This document shows positions 12,065 through 24,399 of a stretch of DNA of 64,000 nt, piece after piece. Under the pieces are notes generated by a model that did no database searches, was not told where the DNA came from, and saw nothing but the letters and a program-made list of their open reading frames with translations. Location of the stretch: the NCBI GenBank assembly GCA_964247055.1, contig OZ176050.1, positions 7,378,001 through 7,442,000 on the forward strand. Reading direction: 5' to 3'. The DNA is from Paragordius varius. Taxonomy: Eukaryota > Nematomorpha. The stretch's first letter is position 1. Each line of letters starts with the position of its first letter. The position numbers and the translations under genes are program-made.

Positions 12065-12152
12065 CATATTGACACAGCCAAATCAATTGACAATAGCTTT
12101 GTTTAATAAATAATATGATATTTTAGAAATAACTGTCAAACTATATAAAAAA
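12065..12152 (+). promoter_or_regulatory. TGACA-rich upstream region of secreted protein gene 1
   Basis: TTGACA occurs at 12069 and 12087, and its complement TGTCAA at 12134, just before a TATA-like TATATAAAAA at 12141. This lies 265-350 bp upstream of the start codon at 12417. Similar clusters lie upstream of the two paralogues. The regulatory role is inferred only from this sharing. Confidence 0.35.
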
Positions 12153-12416
12153 TTAGATATTGTTTTTAGAATAGAATTATCAAAATAAATTGTTGAATGG
12201 TTAAATTAAGCTATCAAAACACGCTCCTTTTAAACCAAACCTTCCATTGTTTTTATTCTTTAAAAAATGGTTTAAGGTGTAAAATGTTTGTTTAATTCGA
12301 CTGACCTTGGTCATCAATATCGTTTCTGACATCCTTTAAACTTATAAAAATAATAAACCACAGATTTATTTAAAGTATAAATTTAACGTTCATAAAATAT
12401 TTCCATGCATTCAAAT

Positions 12417-15400
12417 ATGGTTAAGATACTGATTATTATAATTCATTCCGTATCATGGCGGATTAATACCCAATGTATGTTTTTTTAAATCTCATTTATA
12501 TAATTTAGGTGAAATAAGTAAAACCGAAATCAGAGTGGTTTCCTAATTTTGGAATCGGAACCAGTACCGAATTTCGCTAATTTTAGGAACCGGGTTAGGG
12601 TTTTATGTGGTTCCGATTTGAAGCCCTACTTTTGCCAAATTTAATCTCTACAGGAGTAAATAGAAATGCTTTGATTGATGACGGGAGCTCATTATGCAAC
12701 ATTCAATATTACACATAACTATAATAATAATCTGTTTAAAACTCTTATTAATTGTTAACTAATGATTATACTAACATTAAATGATCAAAGTTGTACTTAA
12801 CATTTTTGCAGACTGGGCTTGACGCTTTTATTTAGCACAAAACTAAAGCAGTCTTTTATGAAATTAAAAGATATGGCTATATTTTTGATACTAAATCCAT
12901 GCATTATAAAATTTTATTTTAATAAAAAATACTGTTACGTTATCAAGTCATTGGTTATCTAAAACGATTGATTTTCATAGCTATAAAATTTTAATTAAAA
13001 TTAGACTAATATCTTTTATTTTATCATAATACATATGTTCATTTACTGATAAAATCCTCATTTATTAATTAAAAAATTATCCGTTTCCACTGCCTTAACC
13101 TAATATAATATATTTTCATATCTAGTGCTCCCAGCCCTTCCGTTAAACACAGATGCACTGTTAACAATTGCTCCCGTTTTACCAGTAAATAATTTGGTTT
13201 CAAGCTTGCCTGTAGTTGATAGCTTAGTACCAGCTGTAACCTCATTATTAGGTAATTAATATGGTACGTTACTATCATCTATTTATATTCAAACGTAACA
13301 TTTTTCATTTAGACACAACACCTTTGCATTCACTAAACATTATTTCCCTCATTGATCCTTTTTCGATTTCCTGGTTATTCAGACCATTTGCAAATTTTAT
13401 ATTTATTTTTATGATTTTGACAGAATGAAAAAATTATTATATAAGTTTCTTAATTTAAGTTCATAGCGAGTATTTATTTATAACACTTTTTCAACCGAAC
13501 GCAACATTTTCTCAAGCAAAGGTAGTTTCCATTTGTTAACTTGTAAAAGATGATATGATAATATAAGAAATGTGAAAATGAGTTATTTATTTGGTTTTTT
13601 TTAGGGTTTATATATAGTAATTTTAGTTGTTCATAATTTGCATTATATCAATAAAATTTCAAGTAACAAAGGATATAATATTTACATATTACACAAAAAA
13701 TATAGAAAATAATACAATTCAAATAACGGTGAAAGTTATGATATACAACCAAGGTATGTATTTCACATTTGCATGTAACACAGAAAATGATATAAAAACA
13801 AAGTATATCTTTCAGATTTGCATAACACCATTCAAACGTAAAAATGTTGCGTTTGGTTTAAAAAGTGTTGCCTTTGATTGATAAATGGTATGAAAACAAA
13901 AGATGTCGGTTTATTATTCCAAATTTTTAATAAAAAGATAATAAAACCACCCTTATGAAGGTCAAGCCCTTCCCAAATTTTTGAAACTCGAAACAGGATG
14001 CTTGACCAAGCAATCCGGAACCAATTCCTGCGTATTAAAATCTGGAGGTTTTGTTCCAGTCAGTCACTTTTCGGTTCAAGTTCCGCTGAAATGTGTTTAT
14101 ACGAAGAATCAAACAAAAAGAAAATTCATAAAACTTTTTTTTAATGTTTTACCCCTAAAACAAAACCAAGATAAAAATAATAAAAAATTTAACTTTGTGA
14201 TTTTGAGAAAGCGCTCTATGCATTATGATCCTTTGCAAAAGTTAACATTGATTGTTAAAGTAGCTTATTAGATTAAATTATCTTGTTATTGGTCTGCCAA
14301 AAGGACTCTTTATTAACTACTCACAAGAGTGTAAAGATTTTTTTGGTTCCAAAACGGTTTAACGACGTACTGATTCAATTTCCTGGAGTTTATCACTTTT
14401 CATCTTGAACAATTATAGTGGAATCAATTAAAAAAATGATTTGAAAAAAATTACTACATTTGTCTAATATTATATTAAGTTTATTATTTTATTTGACGAA
14501 AATTTAAAAACAAAAATTTATTTTACGGCTCTTTCAATTTTACATTTTTAGTATCACGGATTATCAGCACTTTATTGATATACTTTCTTTTCGTTCAACG
14601 GCATAATATATACCTTAAAAATTTATATCTAATTTATCAGGGCGGTTTAGAATCATCCAGATACATAAATTCAATCTAAAAATACGTTCAAAATAATGTT
14701 TTATAGTAAATTTAAGTTATATGTTTGCGCCGGCTGCATTATTGTTATTGCTAAATGGTGGAAAAATAGTCCTTATATTAACACTATATTTATAAACAAA
14801 TATTTATTAAAACTTATGTAAATAAAAGTATTCATCATATTTGTTTTTATACTATATTGTCTCTTTGCTAATAGAATATGCCCAAATATGAATTTATAAT
14901 AGATATTCAATTTTTCATAATTTTCTCATATATATATGTATATATATAATCATTTTTAACATTTGTTATCCAAGGTAATGTTCCCATCGTCCCGACTCTT
15001 TTGGGCCCTTCTCTCACAGCATCATCTGCGTCAAATCTAAACGGAAACACTCCATCCCTTCTATCAACCGTGCAATCCAACAATAATAATAATAATCAAT
15101 CACCAATAAATGGTGGGAATGCCATAACAACTCCTGTAATTCCTGTCAGTCGTAACGTTAGGCCAATAAAGATTATAGCTAATAGAAGAAAACGAAAGCC
15201 ACGACCCACCAAATCTATGAGGCAACGAAGAACCCGGCCTGCTAAACAGAGAACTTCCCGTGCACCTCGTAAAAGGACGCCACAACTTCCGCTTAAAAGG
15301 ACACCTAAAAGCTCGATTCGAAAAACACCTCGTACCAAGGTTAAAACCAGAGGTATGACAAAGCCCAAAATGATCAACAAAAGACGGAAAATGCGAATTA

Positions 15401-15420
15401 CTCCAAGACCTCAAGCTTAA
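12417..15420 (+). CDS. Secreted V/P-rich protein with arginine/lysine-rich tail, paralogue 1
   Basis: Three exons, 12417-12474, 13126-13251 and 14975-15420, encode 209 residues. Both introns are phase 1 (651 and 1723 nt). Exon 1 encodes a hydrophobic signal-like peptide, MVKILIIIIHSV (1-12) through INTQ (16-19). The intron splits a Leu codon directly after Gln-19, as in both paralogues. The next part is rich in Leu, Pro and Val (LLPALPLNTDALL, NVPIVPTLLG), followed by a Ser/Asn/Thr spacer with a run of Asn. The tail carries IPVSRNVRPIK, then about 90 residues dominated by Arg, Lys, Thr and Pro, including RTSRAPRKRTPQLPLKRTP. AATAAA follows at 15491. No known domain is recognised. Secretion is inferred from the leader; function is unknown, and a structural or nucleic-acid/polyanion-binding extracellular protein is possible. 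Confidence 0.75.
13486..13895. repeat. Foldback-type repeat, GCAACATT arms (type 2), in intron
   Basis: CAACCGAACGCAACATTTTC at about 13492 is answered by the inverted units AAAAATGTTGCGTTTGG and TGTTGCCTTTGATTG near 13840-13882. The right end, inverted, reads CATACCATTTATCAATCAAA, like the termini of the other foldback elements. It lies in intron 2 of the secreted protein gene. Relatives are at 25062 and 36915. Downstream, 13950-14110 holds GGAACC/GGTTC-containing remains of the hAT family at 22101. Confidence 0.5.
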
Positions 15421-15899
15421 CATAAAAATATATAATTCAAATATAATTTTGTAATTTGGTCTAAATCTAAATGTCATTTTCTTCCAAATTAATAAATGAA
15501 AGGCGTGCACAACTAGTATAAAATTGTCACTTAATCAGCGGATATAATTGTTGGTATTACATTAAATATCATAAATTAGCATAACAGAAGAGAAAATTTT
15601 ATTTGGTAATAGCATTAAAAGCGAAAAAAATATCTATATTCCGATAATATTTCGCTTTGCTGGATACCCTATCTGGAATAAGGGGATATAGCTATATCTA
15701 CTTATAATAATATACATTGACCAGTATATAGTATATGTTGGTTAGCCAAAATATACATTTAAAAATAACACAGTATTTTTTATCCCAATAAGTCAGGAAG
15801 ATTTGGTTTATTGGAAAAAAGGAGTAATCGATAATTTAAATAGGTAAAATGTTGGTTTAAATAAATGCGGAAAACGTGTGAGCCCATTTTCCAAAACAA

Positions 15900-17430
15900 G
15901 GAATATTTTCAATCATTTATTTATGCCCTGATTATTATCGAACCACTTTTTTAATTTAGCGCCCTCAGTTAAGCGACACTTTTTGCGAAAATAGAGACTT
16001 ATAACAAACACATTTCCCCAATATTCGTGTCTTTAAGCAATTTTCTAAAAAACGTGTTTACACAATCTATTTCAATTAAAAATTATTGTTTTTTTTAGAT
16101 ATGCCCAGTTACAGTTGGACTTTTTTGACTTAGCCCCATTATTTACCCACTCCCCCATAAAATGACATTTTTATTAAACGTATTGAGACAAAAATTTCAT
16201 TACCGGTTTTCTTACAGTTGCCAAGCCGGGGTGTACCCCCTAATGCCCATATAAATAATACGCTGCCTGCTAGTTTTCAGAAAACTTATGAGCCAATATG
16301 TATTCAATAAGATGAGATATTTCCCGTATAAAAAATTTATACCGAGCTTTTGTTAATTAGACACTGGATAAAACTCCACGCCCCAAAAATGTGCCATCAT
16401 ACAAATATATTTAGCCTTGAATCATTTTTTCAAAGGCATAAGGAATCAACTTGGATTATATCAAATCATATTTAAAACAAAAAATTTGGACGCTTTTTTA
16501 ATATGGCCGGGTACCTATTCTGTGAAATGCGAAATTATTTAATAATACTTTGGGGGTTTTAAAAAACCCATGAGACAGTGTTTAATAATGAATCAACAAT
16601 GGTTTTAGATCACATTTAAATATCTTAATGCATAAAATGGCTGCTGGGAAAGCTGGACCAACTTGAAGTGTTCAAGGACAAATTTGAAAAGCAGATGGTA
16701 TATAAAATAATGTTAGGCAAGCGTTTTTTTGGTTGGGAGCTGAGTAGATCCACACCTTTAAATTCCCCACCATGACATACTGAGGATTTTAGCTCAGGCA
16801 ACACTATCTAAAATTAGTACTAATATAAATACAATAAATAGTAATCAGGCGCTTTTAAAATAAGGCCGCTGGGTAGGGCATCACACTCTGTAAAAGGCGA
16901 CACCGTGTAAATATGACATGACTCCGAGTCGCGTTTTTGACAAAACTATGAGGCCTTATAAATTCAGATTTTTCTGCATACGCTCATAAAATTCAGTAAA
17001 GTGCTGTTTTTTTAACCTGTAGGTTAGGTTTTCACCCCTATGAAAGCCATTTAATAAAAAATCTGGCTTTGAAGCAATTTATTTTTGGTTTCCTGCCCAG
17101 ACAAAGTCATAAATTCTAGATGAGCGTATTTTTTATATGCTGCTTGGCAGGGCGCAACCCGCTTTATAATGACATATAAAAATAACGTAGCTAGGGTTTC
17201 AATAATGTTAGTGACATCAATATAGAAAAAATTTAATGACCGCTTTTCTCAAATTTAATCAATTTTAAATACGCCAATAAATATTATGGCTTGGAATTTT
17301 TAGGGAAGCCATAAAATATATATTTCCCTAGTGAAGACATGACCAAGAGTTTTTTAAATAAGTATATGGCTAGACCTTCCTACCTTATATAGTGTGCGCC
17401 TTTGTACATAAAGCCATGTTTATGACTAAA
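15900..17430. repeat. Diverged satellite-like block
   Basis: Weakly repeated phrases such as AACTTATGAGCCAATATG (about 16283), TATGAGGCCTTATAAATTCA (about 16948) and AAAATGTGCCATCAT recur. They resemble units of the tandem array at 48590-50770, where the counterpart is CATATAAGTTTAATAAGGG. Copies are too diverged to set a period here. A unit of the AACTTGAAGTGTTCAAGGAC repeat lies at about 16663. No gene is seen. Confidence 0.5.
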
Positions 17431-18938
17431 TAATTTTTGTATTATCGATTATAATATTGTCGACTGAATCACAGATACGCGCAGGACACAGTTAGTATTT
17501 TAGATAATAGAATAAAATGTTAAACATTTGGTTTTTATAATTATTTATTAATTTTACGTGTTGTGTAAATATGCGTCCAAATCAATAATTATTAATATAA
17601 ACTTAGATATTTTATATTGAAACTCAATTATCGATGATAGCGACGAAATGAGTGCATTTTGAAAGAGCATCCTTTCTGAAAATAGTCCTATTTTTAAATA
17701 TGTGCTTTTGCATTCTCCCCAACATGTAGGAAAATTTTAATTATTTGCTATGTGCGGATATATTTTATTTGCTTAAAAGATAATTTATACAGAAGAGGAT
17801 TTAACATTAAGAAAATCAAAGTGTTTCACTATAATCGGCATAATCACAATTCAAATAATATTTTTTGTATTGGTTTATGTGTTCTGTGGAAAAACGTTAC
17901 ATAGATGCGATTTTTTTTGTATTACCACGAGAGTCATATGCTCCTACCTTAAACTTTCATATGTTCGAATTTGGAAGCTGCTGAAGAGGAGCGTAAGCTA
18001 ATATTAAACAGTGGCTCGATTACTGATTAGCCCAATGACAAATAAATACAACTTCAAAAACGCGATTATCAGCAACTTATGTTTTTTCAAAAACACTCTT
18101 TCACAATAAAAAAATGGTTAAGCTTTGGAGCATTAATGAATAAAAAAATCTTTATTGTCTATTCAGAAAATTGCGTCAAAGCCATCTAAAATAATTATAG
18201 TATCAACAAATAAACTTTGAATATAAATTAAAAAACTCGAAAACGCCTACAAGCTATTGAAAGACCCAACTTTACGCAAATAAAAATAAATATTATTTAA
18301 AAAATTATCACATTGTTAAGGATTTTATTATAGGTAAGAGGTCTAAAAGGTTAGTTAAAATTTAAGGAACTAAATCTGTCCTAACGCAATATAAGAAAAC
18401 TAATTTTTAAAGTATTTTAGATTTTTATACCCACGTTGCTCAGCATATAAATTAATAAGAACTAACTCATCGTATAAATTTATAATCATAGAAATTAATA
18501 TTTATTTTTATTGAATAAAAATGATAATAAATGGGATAATTAAATTAAACTTTTATGTTAACAAAAAATTTGTGATTAAGTTAAATTTTGCATATGTCCC
18601 AATCGAAATAATTAAATAAATAAAAATTTATGAATAAAATAACAGTGAATGGTGCATTCAATATGGTGAAATTCATTAGCCTTTTCTTGCCGGGCGCCCT
18701 AAAATATAAAAAATATGATAAAATTAAGAAATTTTTATTATTAAACTATTGTATTGATATTATTTAATCTTTTCTATACAAAAGAATGATAATTTATAAT
18801 TAATTTTGAAATTTGTGCTACATATGGAGACCATATAATTGCATCGTTAAACTATTCCAGATTTTATAAAATCATACATATATCTTCTTAAACGCATTAT
18901 ATTTAATGACAAAATTGCTCGATATATGATGCCCTAAA
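17431..18938. other. Gene-free stretch
   Basis: AT-rich DNA with no supportable gene, RNA or clear repeat boundary. A short less AT-rich patch near 17930-18040 does not hold an open frame of note. Confidence 0.4.
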
Positions 18939-19115
18939 TGAGTGGTCACCAGAACAAGGGCCGAAAAAATATTTTTTTTATCTCAGGGACAATAATTCTG
19001 ATAAAAATTAGATAGACATTTGCAAATATTTATATATATAGTTTAAATAGTACATTAAAAAATTTAATAAATAGCCATAAAAAAACACTTTTCGGGCCGC
19101 AGTCTAAATAAAACT
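18939..19115. mobile_element. Short hAT-like MITE
   Basis: It starts GAGTGGTCACCAG and soon has AAGGGCCGAAAAAATATTTT, then ends with GGGCCGCAGTCTAAATAAAA. The same order occurs in the element at 30384-30588. It lies just past the stop codon of secreted protein gene 2. The limits are approximate. Confidence 0.5.
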
Positions 19116-19127
19116 GCCCTAGATTCT

Positions 19128-21057
19128 TTAAATATAATAATTTTCTCTATCTTTACCAACAAGCAAATAATATGAACAAAATATAAAACTTGTAAGTTTG
19201 ATAGGTGCGCGGGAAGTTCTTTTCCTTGGGGCTTGAGAAGTGCGACTCTTTGCTTTCTTGGGAGGCGGAGGGAATCTTCCACGGGATGGACGGGCTCTTG
19301 GAGAACCGCCGGCTCCTCCGGTTCCGCCTGCCGCATTACCAGCAGCTGGATTGATGACAGCTGGAGGGATGACCGGACCGGCTGTTGGGGCGACCGGATT
19401 CAAAACAGCTGGTGGCACAGTCACTGCACCTCCTCCTACGATGGGATTCACGACAGATGCAACCGTGTTTAAGAGGGAAGGGACGACCGGTAAGTTATTG
19501 ACGACACCACCCACATTACTCACCAGGCCGCCAACGATGGATGGAACCGTAACTAAACTTCCAACATCGGGCACTGCCGGGACAGCAGGTATTAAACCAG
19601 ACGTGTCTACTGGTAAAACATCTAAAGGTACGGCAGGAACACCCGGGACTTCTGGGACTAATGGGACTGCTGGGACGTCTGGGACTAATGGGACTGCTGG
19701 GACCAGTCCACCCACTATTAGGCCCCAATAGAATATTATATAAACAAAAATAAATAAAGTATTATGTATCTCTATTCTTTTTTTGCAACAAAACCTTAAA
19801 CTAAAACGAAATTCCTACTGAAAAATTTTTGAACTGCCAAAATCGATTCTTGCAATCTACTTTTTATATGACAAATAATGTATAGAAATTTTATTAGTAA
19901 ATTGTTAAAGATTTGTAAAATATTCTAACGATTTCCAAATTAAACTTACCAACATAATTTTTATTACCACTTCATCACCCTTTCACTTTTTTGTCAGCGA
20001 TCACACTTTGGGGTAGTTTTATTTCCCAGAGCTCCTCTTGTAAACTTGAAAGTTATTTTAGTGAAAATTTAATTATGAAACATTTTTCTATATTAAATAA
20101 AGGAGCTAATATTTTTAACAGTTTTGTGACTTCAGGAGTCTAAAATTGGAAGAGTTCCAAACCATGATTAAACTAAACAGCTGATTTATAACCAAATATC
20201 AAGTTTGCATGTAAAATGCTACCACAAAGCTTATGTCGTTTTTTTACATTTTGTAACAATATTATACATATATATGCCTCAAATTAAAAATTTTAAAAAT
20301 GGCGGCAAAAAAGTTTGAGATGAGGATTTTTTAACATTTATATTTTTTAAAAATTTTTATATAATGCACCTTAAAAGTTAAAAGCATATTTTTTAATTCA
20401 GCTTAATATTTTTAATATTAAATAAAATATTTAAATTACAAATCGCTCTGGGATATGAAACTACAAAGGGTCGTGGAGAGTTAACAATAAATATCAAATA
20501 TTTGCTGGTAATATATATTCTAAAGATTTTAAAGTTAGTTAACATATTCTAATCATAATAATTTTTACTGTTGTGTTAGGATTTTAAAAAAATAGCGGCA
20601 TTCATAAGAAATAACCTGAAGTTTTCGTATAATTTTATTAGTCAAATACCTCTTTTTATATCCAAATTTTATATTGCTCTGGGATATATACCCGAAAAGG
20701 TAATGAAGTGTCAATTTAATAAAAAAAAACAATACGTAAATTTATTATAACGATAAAATTTTATTTATAAGGTTGTTACTGCAATTTATACTTTAAAATT
20801 TTTTAACATTTAAACGGCGAGAGGATGATACCGATATTTATACAATTAATATTAAAATTATAAAAAAAAAATTAAGTAAATTTGATTCCAAAGTTCTTAG
20901 TATTACGTTTTCAAATGTTAGTTAAACTATATCTAAATAAAGTTATTAGAATTGGAAATATATATATATTATGGTATAATTGGAAATTCTTACATTGTCC
21001 ATAAGTACAGCGGAGAAGTGTAAAGGATAGGAAGATACAAGAATATAAAAGTTTCAT
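19128..21057 (-). CDS. Secreted VP-repeat protein with basic tail, paralogue 2
   Basis: Two exons on the minus strand, 21057-20994 and 19714-19128, encode 216 residues. Exon 1 is a clear signal peptide, MKLLYSCIFLSFTLLRCTYG (1-20), then Gln-21; the phase-1 intron splits the next Leu codon (T|TG), exactly as in the paralogues. The core starts GGLVPAVPLVPDVPAVPLVP, an elastin- or silk-like run of V-P-x repeats. It continues with Val/Gly-rich segments (GSLVTVPSIVGGLV, VVNPIVGGG) and AGGTGGAGGS. The tail is basic: SPRARPSRGRFPPPPKKAK, then SRTSQAPRKRTSRAPIK, closely matching RTSRAPRKRT of paralogue 1. The last 20 residues look unlike the family and may reflect read-through past a missed splice site. 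The 1279-nt intron contains a family A MITE. No known domain; probably an extracellular structural protein. Confidence 0.75.
20005..20469. mobile_element. MITE family A copy in intron of paralogue 2
   Basis: It begins ACTTTGGGGTAGTTTTATTT and ends, inverted, with CCTTTGTAGTTTCATATCCC. Inside is AAATGGCGGCAAAAAAGTTT, the complement of phrases in the copies at 6661 and 45035. A second, partial end (TTGCTCTGGGATATATACCC) lies at about 20674-20700. Confidence 0.65.
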
Positions 21058-21164
21058 CTTTTAGCTTTTAGAAAAGTAAAAAATGTTAATTAATTTTATA
21101 TGCAATATTAGAGCTTATTTATACCTTTTTTTGTTCAATAAGACGGCATGCATTAATATAAACA

Positions 21165-21385
21165 TTTTTGACAATCACATATAATTGGCAACACCTAAAT
21201 AACCTGACATTTTGACATAAAATTTATTTTTAAATGTCACAATTCGATGTGTCCAAATATTTGGTTTAAATAGATGATTTTCGATATTTTTAAATCACAA
21301 AATTGATGACCTATTTATTTAGCGTTATATGTGTGTACTGTCAATTTTGTTTAATATGATAAATACAAAATTTTAGTTTGACAAC
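21165..21385 (-). promoter_or_regulatory. TGACA-rich upstream region of secreted protein gene 2
   Basis: This lies 110-330 bp upstream of the start codon at 21057. TTGACA or TGTCAA cores occur at 21168, 21205, 21212, 21235, 21339 and 21378. In gene direction AAGGTTGTCAAA (about 21386) matches AAGGTTGTCATT upstream of paralogue 3, and GGCAACAC (21188) also recurs there. A shared regulatory role is inferred. Confidence 0.4.
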
Positions 21386-21639
21386 CTTATCGTTGATCTC
21401 TTAAATTTATATATTGACCTTGAAAAAAAATATTTTTATGTGCTAATAAATATTTAAGTGTAAGTCACATTTCATGAATCAAAATCAAAGATATTTGAAC
21501 ATAAATTAAAATTAAATTTTTATAACGATAGCCATTGACAACATGATGGTTTTAAATAACTTATCAATAATCCATAATATTTAATTATTCTCCTAAATTA
21601 TATAGTATATAACTGTGATATATAAGATCACCTCGGTGG

Positions 21640-21830
21640 ATGTCGACTTCTTGCAAAATGTAAATAAAACTTTTCCATAGGTTGCGATTTTTAGTTTTAA
21701 TCTGCCTGTGTTGCCATTTGGCCAACAATAATGTGAGTAGGCCAGCTTAAATGTGCGTGTATTAGGGATAAAAGAAGAAATATTATATATTAACTATTAA
21801 AAAATACACTGATTCTTAAAATTAGTTTAA
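21640..21830 (+). other. Signal-peptide-like exon, unplaced
   Basis: From 21682 the frame reads LRFLVLICLCCHLANNN and then meets a donor-like GTGAGT at 21733. An ATG arises only if a 21-nt GT...AG segment at 21661-21681 is spliced out (AT|G). No following coding exon was found before the hAT block. It could be a broken fourth member of the secreted family or chance. Confidence 0.2.
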
Positions 21831-22015
21831 AACCGGAATTGGAATTGCAGGTAACCTAACCCGTTATCTGACATTTCAGCAGGAACCGGTTGAGTTGGGT
21901 TGGAACCAAAATGATTTCGGTTCCACTTCATTAGAACACACTTATTCCATTTTTATCTTAGAAACTACGCCGGTACCGGTTTTTAAAAGGGAGTTTGAAT
22001 CCGGACCTCCAAAAT
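21831..22015. mobile_element. Fragments of GGTTCC-rich hAT element
   Basis: AAAACCGGAATTGGAATTGC, AGGAACCGGTTGAGTTGGG and ATTTCGGTTCCACTTC are degenerate pieces of the family whose complete copy follows at 22101. Other pieces lie at about 12530-12630 and 23950-24060. Confidence 0.5.
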
Positions 22016-22100
22016 AAGTAATTCTCATATAGCTTTATTTTTAAAAAATAAGAGTTATTGTTTATATTATTTAATATTGATTGTATCAAAACATTTTTTC

Positions 22101-22944
22101 CAGGGCTTGGAAACGGACCCGCCTGGAGCCGGAACCCGGTTCCTGCGATTTTAACAAAAACCGGTTCCATTGGGATGGAACCAACGCGGTTCCGGTTCCA
22201 ACCCTTCAGGAACCAACCCGGTTCCAGTTCCACCCCCTTAAAATTCCCATGTGATTTTTATTATAAAAATTTTATTTTAATTTTTAAAATTGGTTTTACC
22301 ACTACACATTACAACATACTTTAAACCTAGCGGCTAATATTAGCGATACTCTCTGAATTATGGACGATTCGGCTCCCTAAAATAACTAAGCAGAACTCAA
22401 GTTTATTTATAATACATATGTTCGTATATATAGGTCTCCGTTGAAAGGAATTTTTGACCCTTAATTTTCTATTTTCAGACCTGAGAAGCAATTTGACCAG
22501 CGAATTGCTTGGTGCAATAATTAAATATAGTTAAATAAATTTTTTTAGATGCCATACTTAATATAACTCTCATTTTATACCTTTGTAATACATTTTCCTA
22601 TTATATTTTATAATTTGTTTCAATTATTATGCTACACTATATTTCTTTCACAATACATTTGGCAATTCATGATAAATTTGATTTAATTTTGGTTGTGTTA
22701 TTATAATAATAATTTTGTAAATCATTTAATTAAAAGTCAGGAACCAAAAATGGAACCCGTTCCAAATGTAAAAAACCCCCGGAACCGTTAAATTTTTAGG
22801 AACCAAGGCGGTTCCGGTTCCAAAATTTCAGGAACCGCCCGGTTCTATTTTTTAATTTTTAAGAACCAACGCGGTTCCGGTTCCACTTGTTCAGAAACCG
22901 ACCCGGTCTCGGTTTTACATTTTTTGAACCGGTTCCAAGCCCTG
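22101..22944. mobile_element. Non-autonomous hAT transposon with 8-bp target duplication
   Basis: Terminal inverted repeats are CAGGGCTTGGAA (22101) and TTCCAAGCCCTG (to 22944). It is flanked by a perfect 8-bp direct repeat ATTTTTTC (22093-22100 and 22945-22952), the hAT hallmark. Many GGAACC/GGTTCC hexamers crowd both subterminal regions in both orientations, the kind of arrangement bound by hAT transposases. No transposase ORF; open frames here are by-products of these repeats. Confidence 0.85.
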
Positions 22945-23135
22945 ATTTTTTCTAGTTTTCCCATCAAAATAAAATGCCCATCATATTGCTGAAATAATAT
23001 TTTTAAAAAATTTGACCTTATGATAATTTCTTTTCTATCTGATGATATGGAATTACCATTCTGTTTGAATATCTTACCTTTAATACTTGAAAAAAATCAC
23101 AAACATATTATTTACGTAAATTTTTTCCTTCTATA

Positions 23136-23452
23136 CCGGGGGTGTCCAACACCAGTGGCTTCCCCAGCCGCATCTTAAACTCAAAACACAGCGAGCCGCA
23201 TTTGAAATAAAAATATCGGCATTCATATAGAATTCAATAGATTTCAAACATAAAACTGTAAAATGTAAACCTACATAGCAATTTTTTCTAGTTCTTGCCG
23301 GCCAATTGAATAAACCAAATTAAAAAAAATTGTTTAAAAAATGTTAATTTAACAAAGATTTTATGAGCATATAATTACTAATTAAGGATATCCAGATTTT
23401 TCGCCGGCTACACATAAAGTCTCGGAGGGCCGCATTTAGGGCATCCCTGATC
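23136..23452. mobile_element. hAT-like MITE (GGTGTCCAAC type)
   Basis: The left end ACCGGGGGTGTCCAACACC with AGCCGCATCTTAAACTC, and the right end (inverted) CAGGGATGCCCTAAATGCGG with CCTCCGAGAC, have the layout of short animal hAT elements. Another copy of the left end (AAGGGGTGTTCAACTTAAAT) is at 62455. Confidence 0.55.
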
Positions 23453-23554
23453 TATGCATTAAGAACATTCACCTTATTAACAAATCTGGCACAAAATCAA
23501 ATAGGGTCCGTAATTAAATATGCATAACAGCAAAAAGTAAGCCACACTATATAA

Positions 23555-24070
23555 CAGTGGGGCTCAAACCGCGGCCCACGAACTGCATGAGGCCCTCAAG
23601 TTTTTTTCGGCCTTTGATTATGCAAAAATATTAATATCGTTACATTAGTGGTGCATATTACGGCTCACAACATAAATACAAAGTTTTTCTCGCTAAATTA
23701 TTTATATCTGAGGAGTAGTCAACGACCAAAATGCTTGGTGCACTCATTTATTAATATTAAATAAGAATCTCATCCATAGGTGCGATAGTTAATACAAATA
23801 CAATTAACATTTACCATTGTACTACTTTTACATTTAGCTATTTGATTTTTCTAATATTTATGTTTTGATTCACAATCATTGCTATTTTGCGCTATATTAT
23901 AATAAAAATGTTGTATGAAAATCATTTAACGAAAAAGAATAAAAATAGAACCGGTTTCAAACGTAAACGATTACGGAATCATCAACCACACTGATTTTTA
24001 AATTCTTAGGGACCAGGCCGTCGGTTTAGGTTCCACTTTTTTTAAACCGGCTTAACCTGCTCACAATTTT
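23555..24070. mobile_element. Further hAT-type remnants
   Basis: CAGTGGGGCTCAAACCGCGG at 23555 is a typical hAT left terminus; no matching right end was found. GGTTCC-family pieces follow at 23950-24060 (AATAGAACCGGTTTCAAACG, TTTAGGTTCCACTTTT). The stretch between holds nothing recognisable. Confidence 0.45.
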
Positions 24071-24399
24071 AAAAGAATGGGAATGAGTTAGAATAGATAG
24101 ATGAAAATAAATATTTAAGTGGAAGATTTATAATTTTGAATTGGAGGGTATGGAGTGATAATAAAGGTAGATAGATGATTGATGGAAACATTTTGACTGT
24201 TTCACTATAATTGTTATTCTAAAACAAGGTGCTCAACTATTTTGAATTCTTAAATACATATCATGCGTTATAAAACCACCTAAAGCTATAATTAATTTTA
24301 TTGAATATGTCTTGGTTCAAATAGCCAACCGTTTTTTGCTTCTAGTTATTGATTTTCCCACCAAAATTAAAAGTTCCGTTTTCACTTTATTCACTTTTT

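Noticed and set aside
13981-14271. 96-codon open frame in intron 2 of secreted gene 1
   Set aside because: It has no ATG at its start and overlaps GGTTCC-type hAT remains; composition is not coding-like.
15096-15510. Two minus-strand open frames
   Set aside because: Antisense shadows of the arginine-rich tail of secreted gene 1.
19240-19731. 163-codon plus-strand frame rich in Gly and Thr
   Set aside because: Antisense of the V-P-x repeat exon of secreted gene 2. The minus strand has the signal-peptide exon and splice sites; the plus strand has none.
22058-22324. Open frames on both strands
   Set aside because: Produced by the hexamer repeats of the hAT element at 22101-22944.
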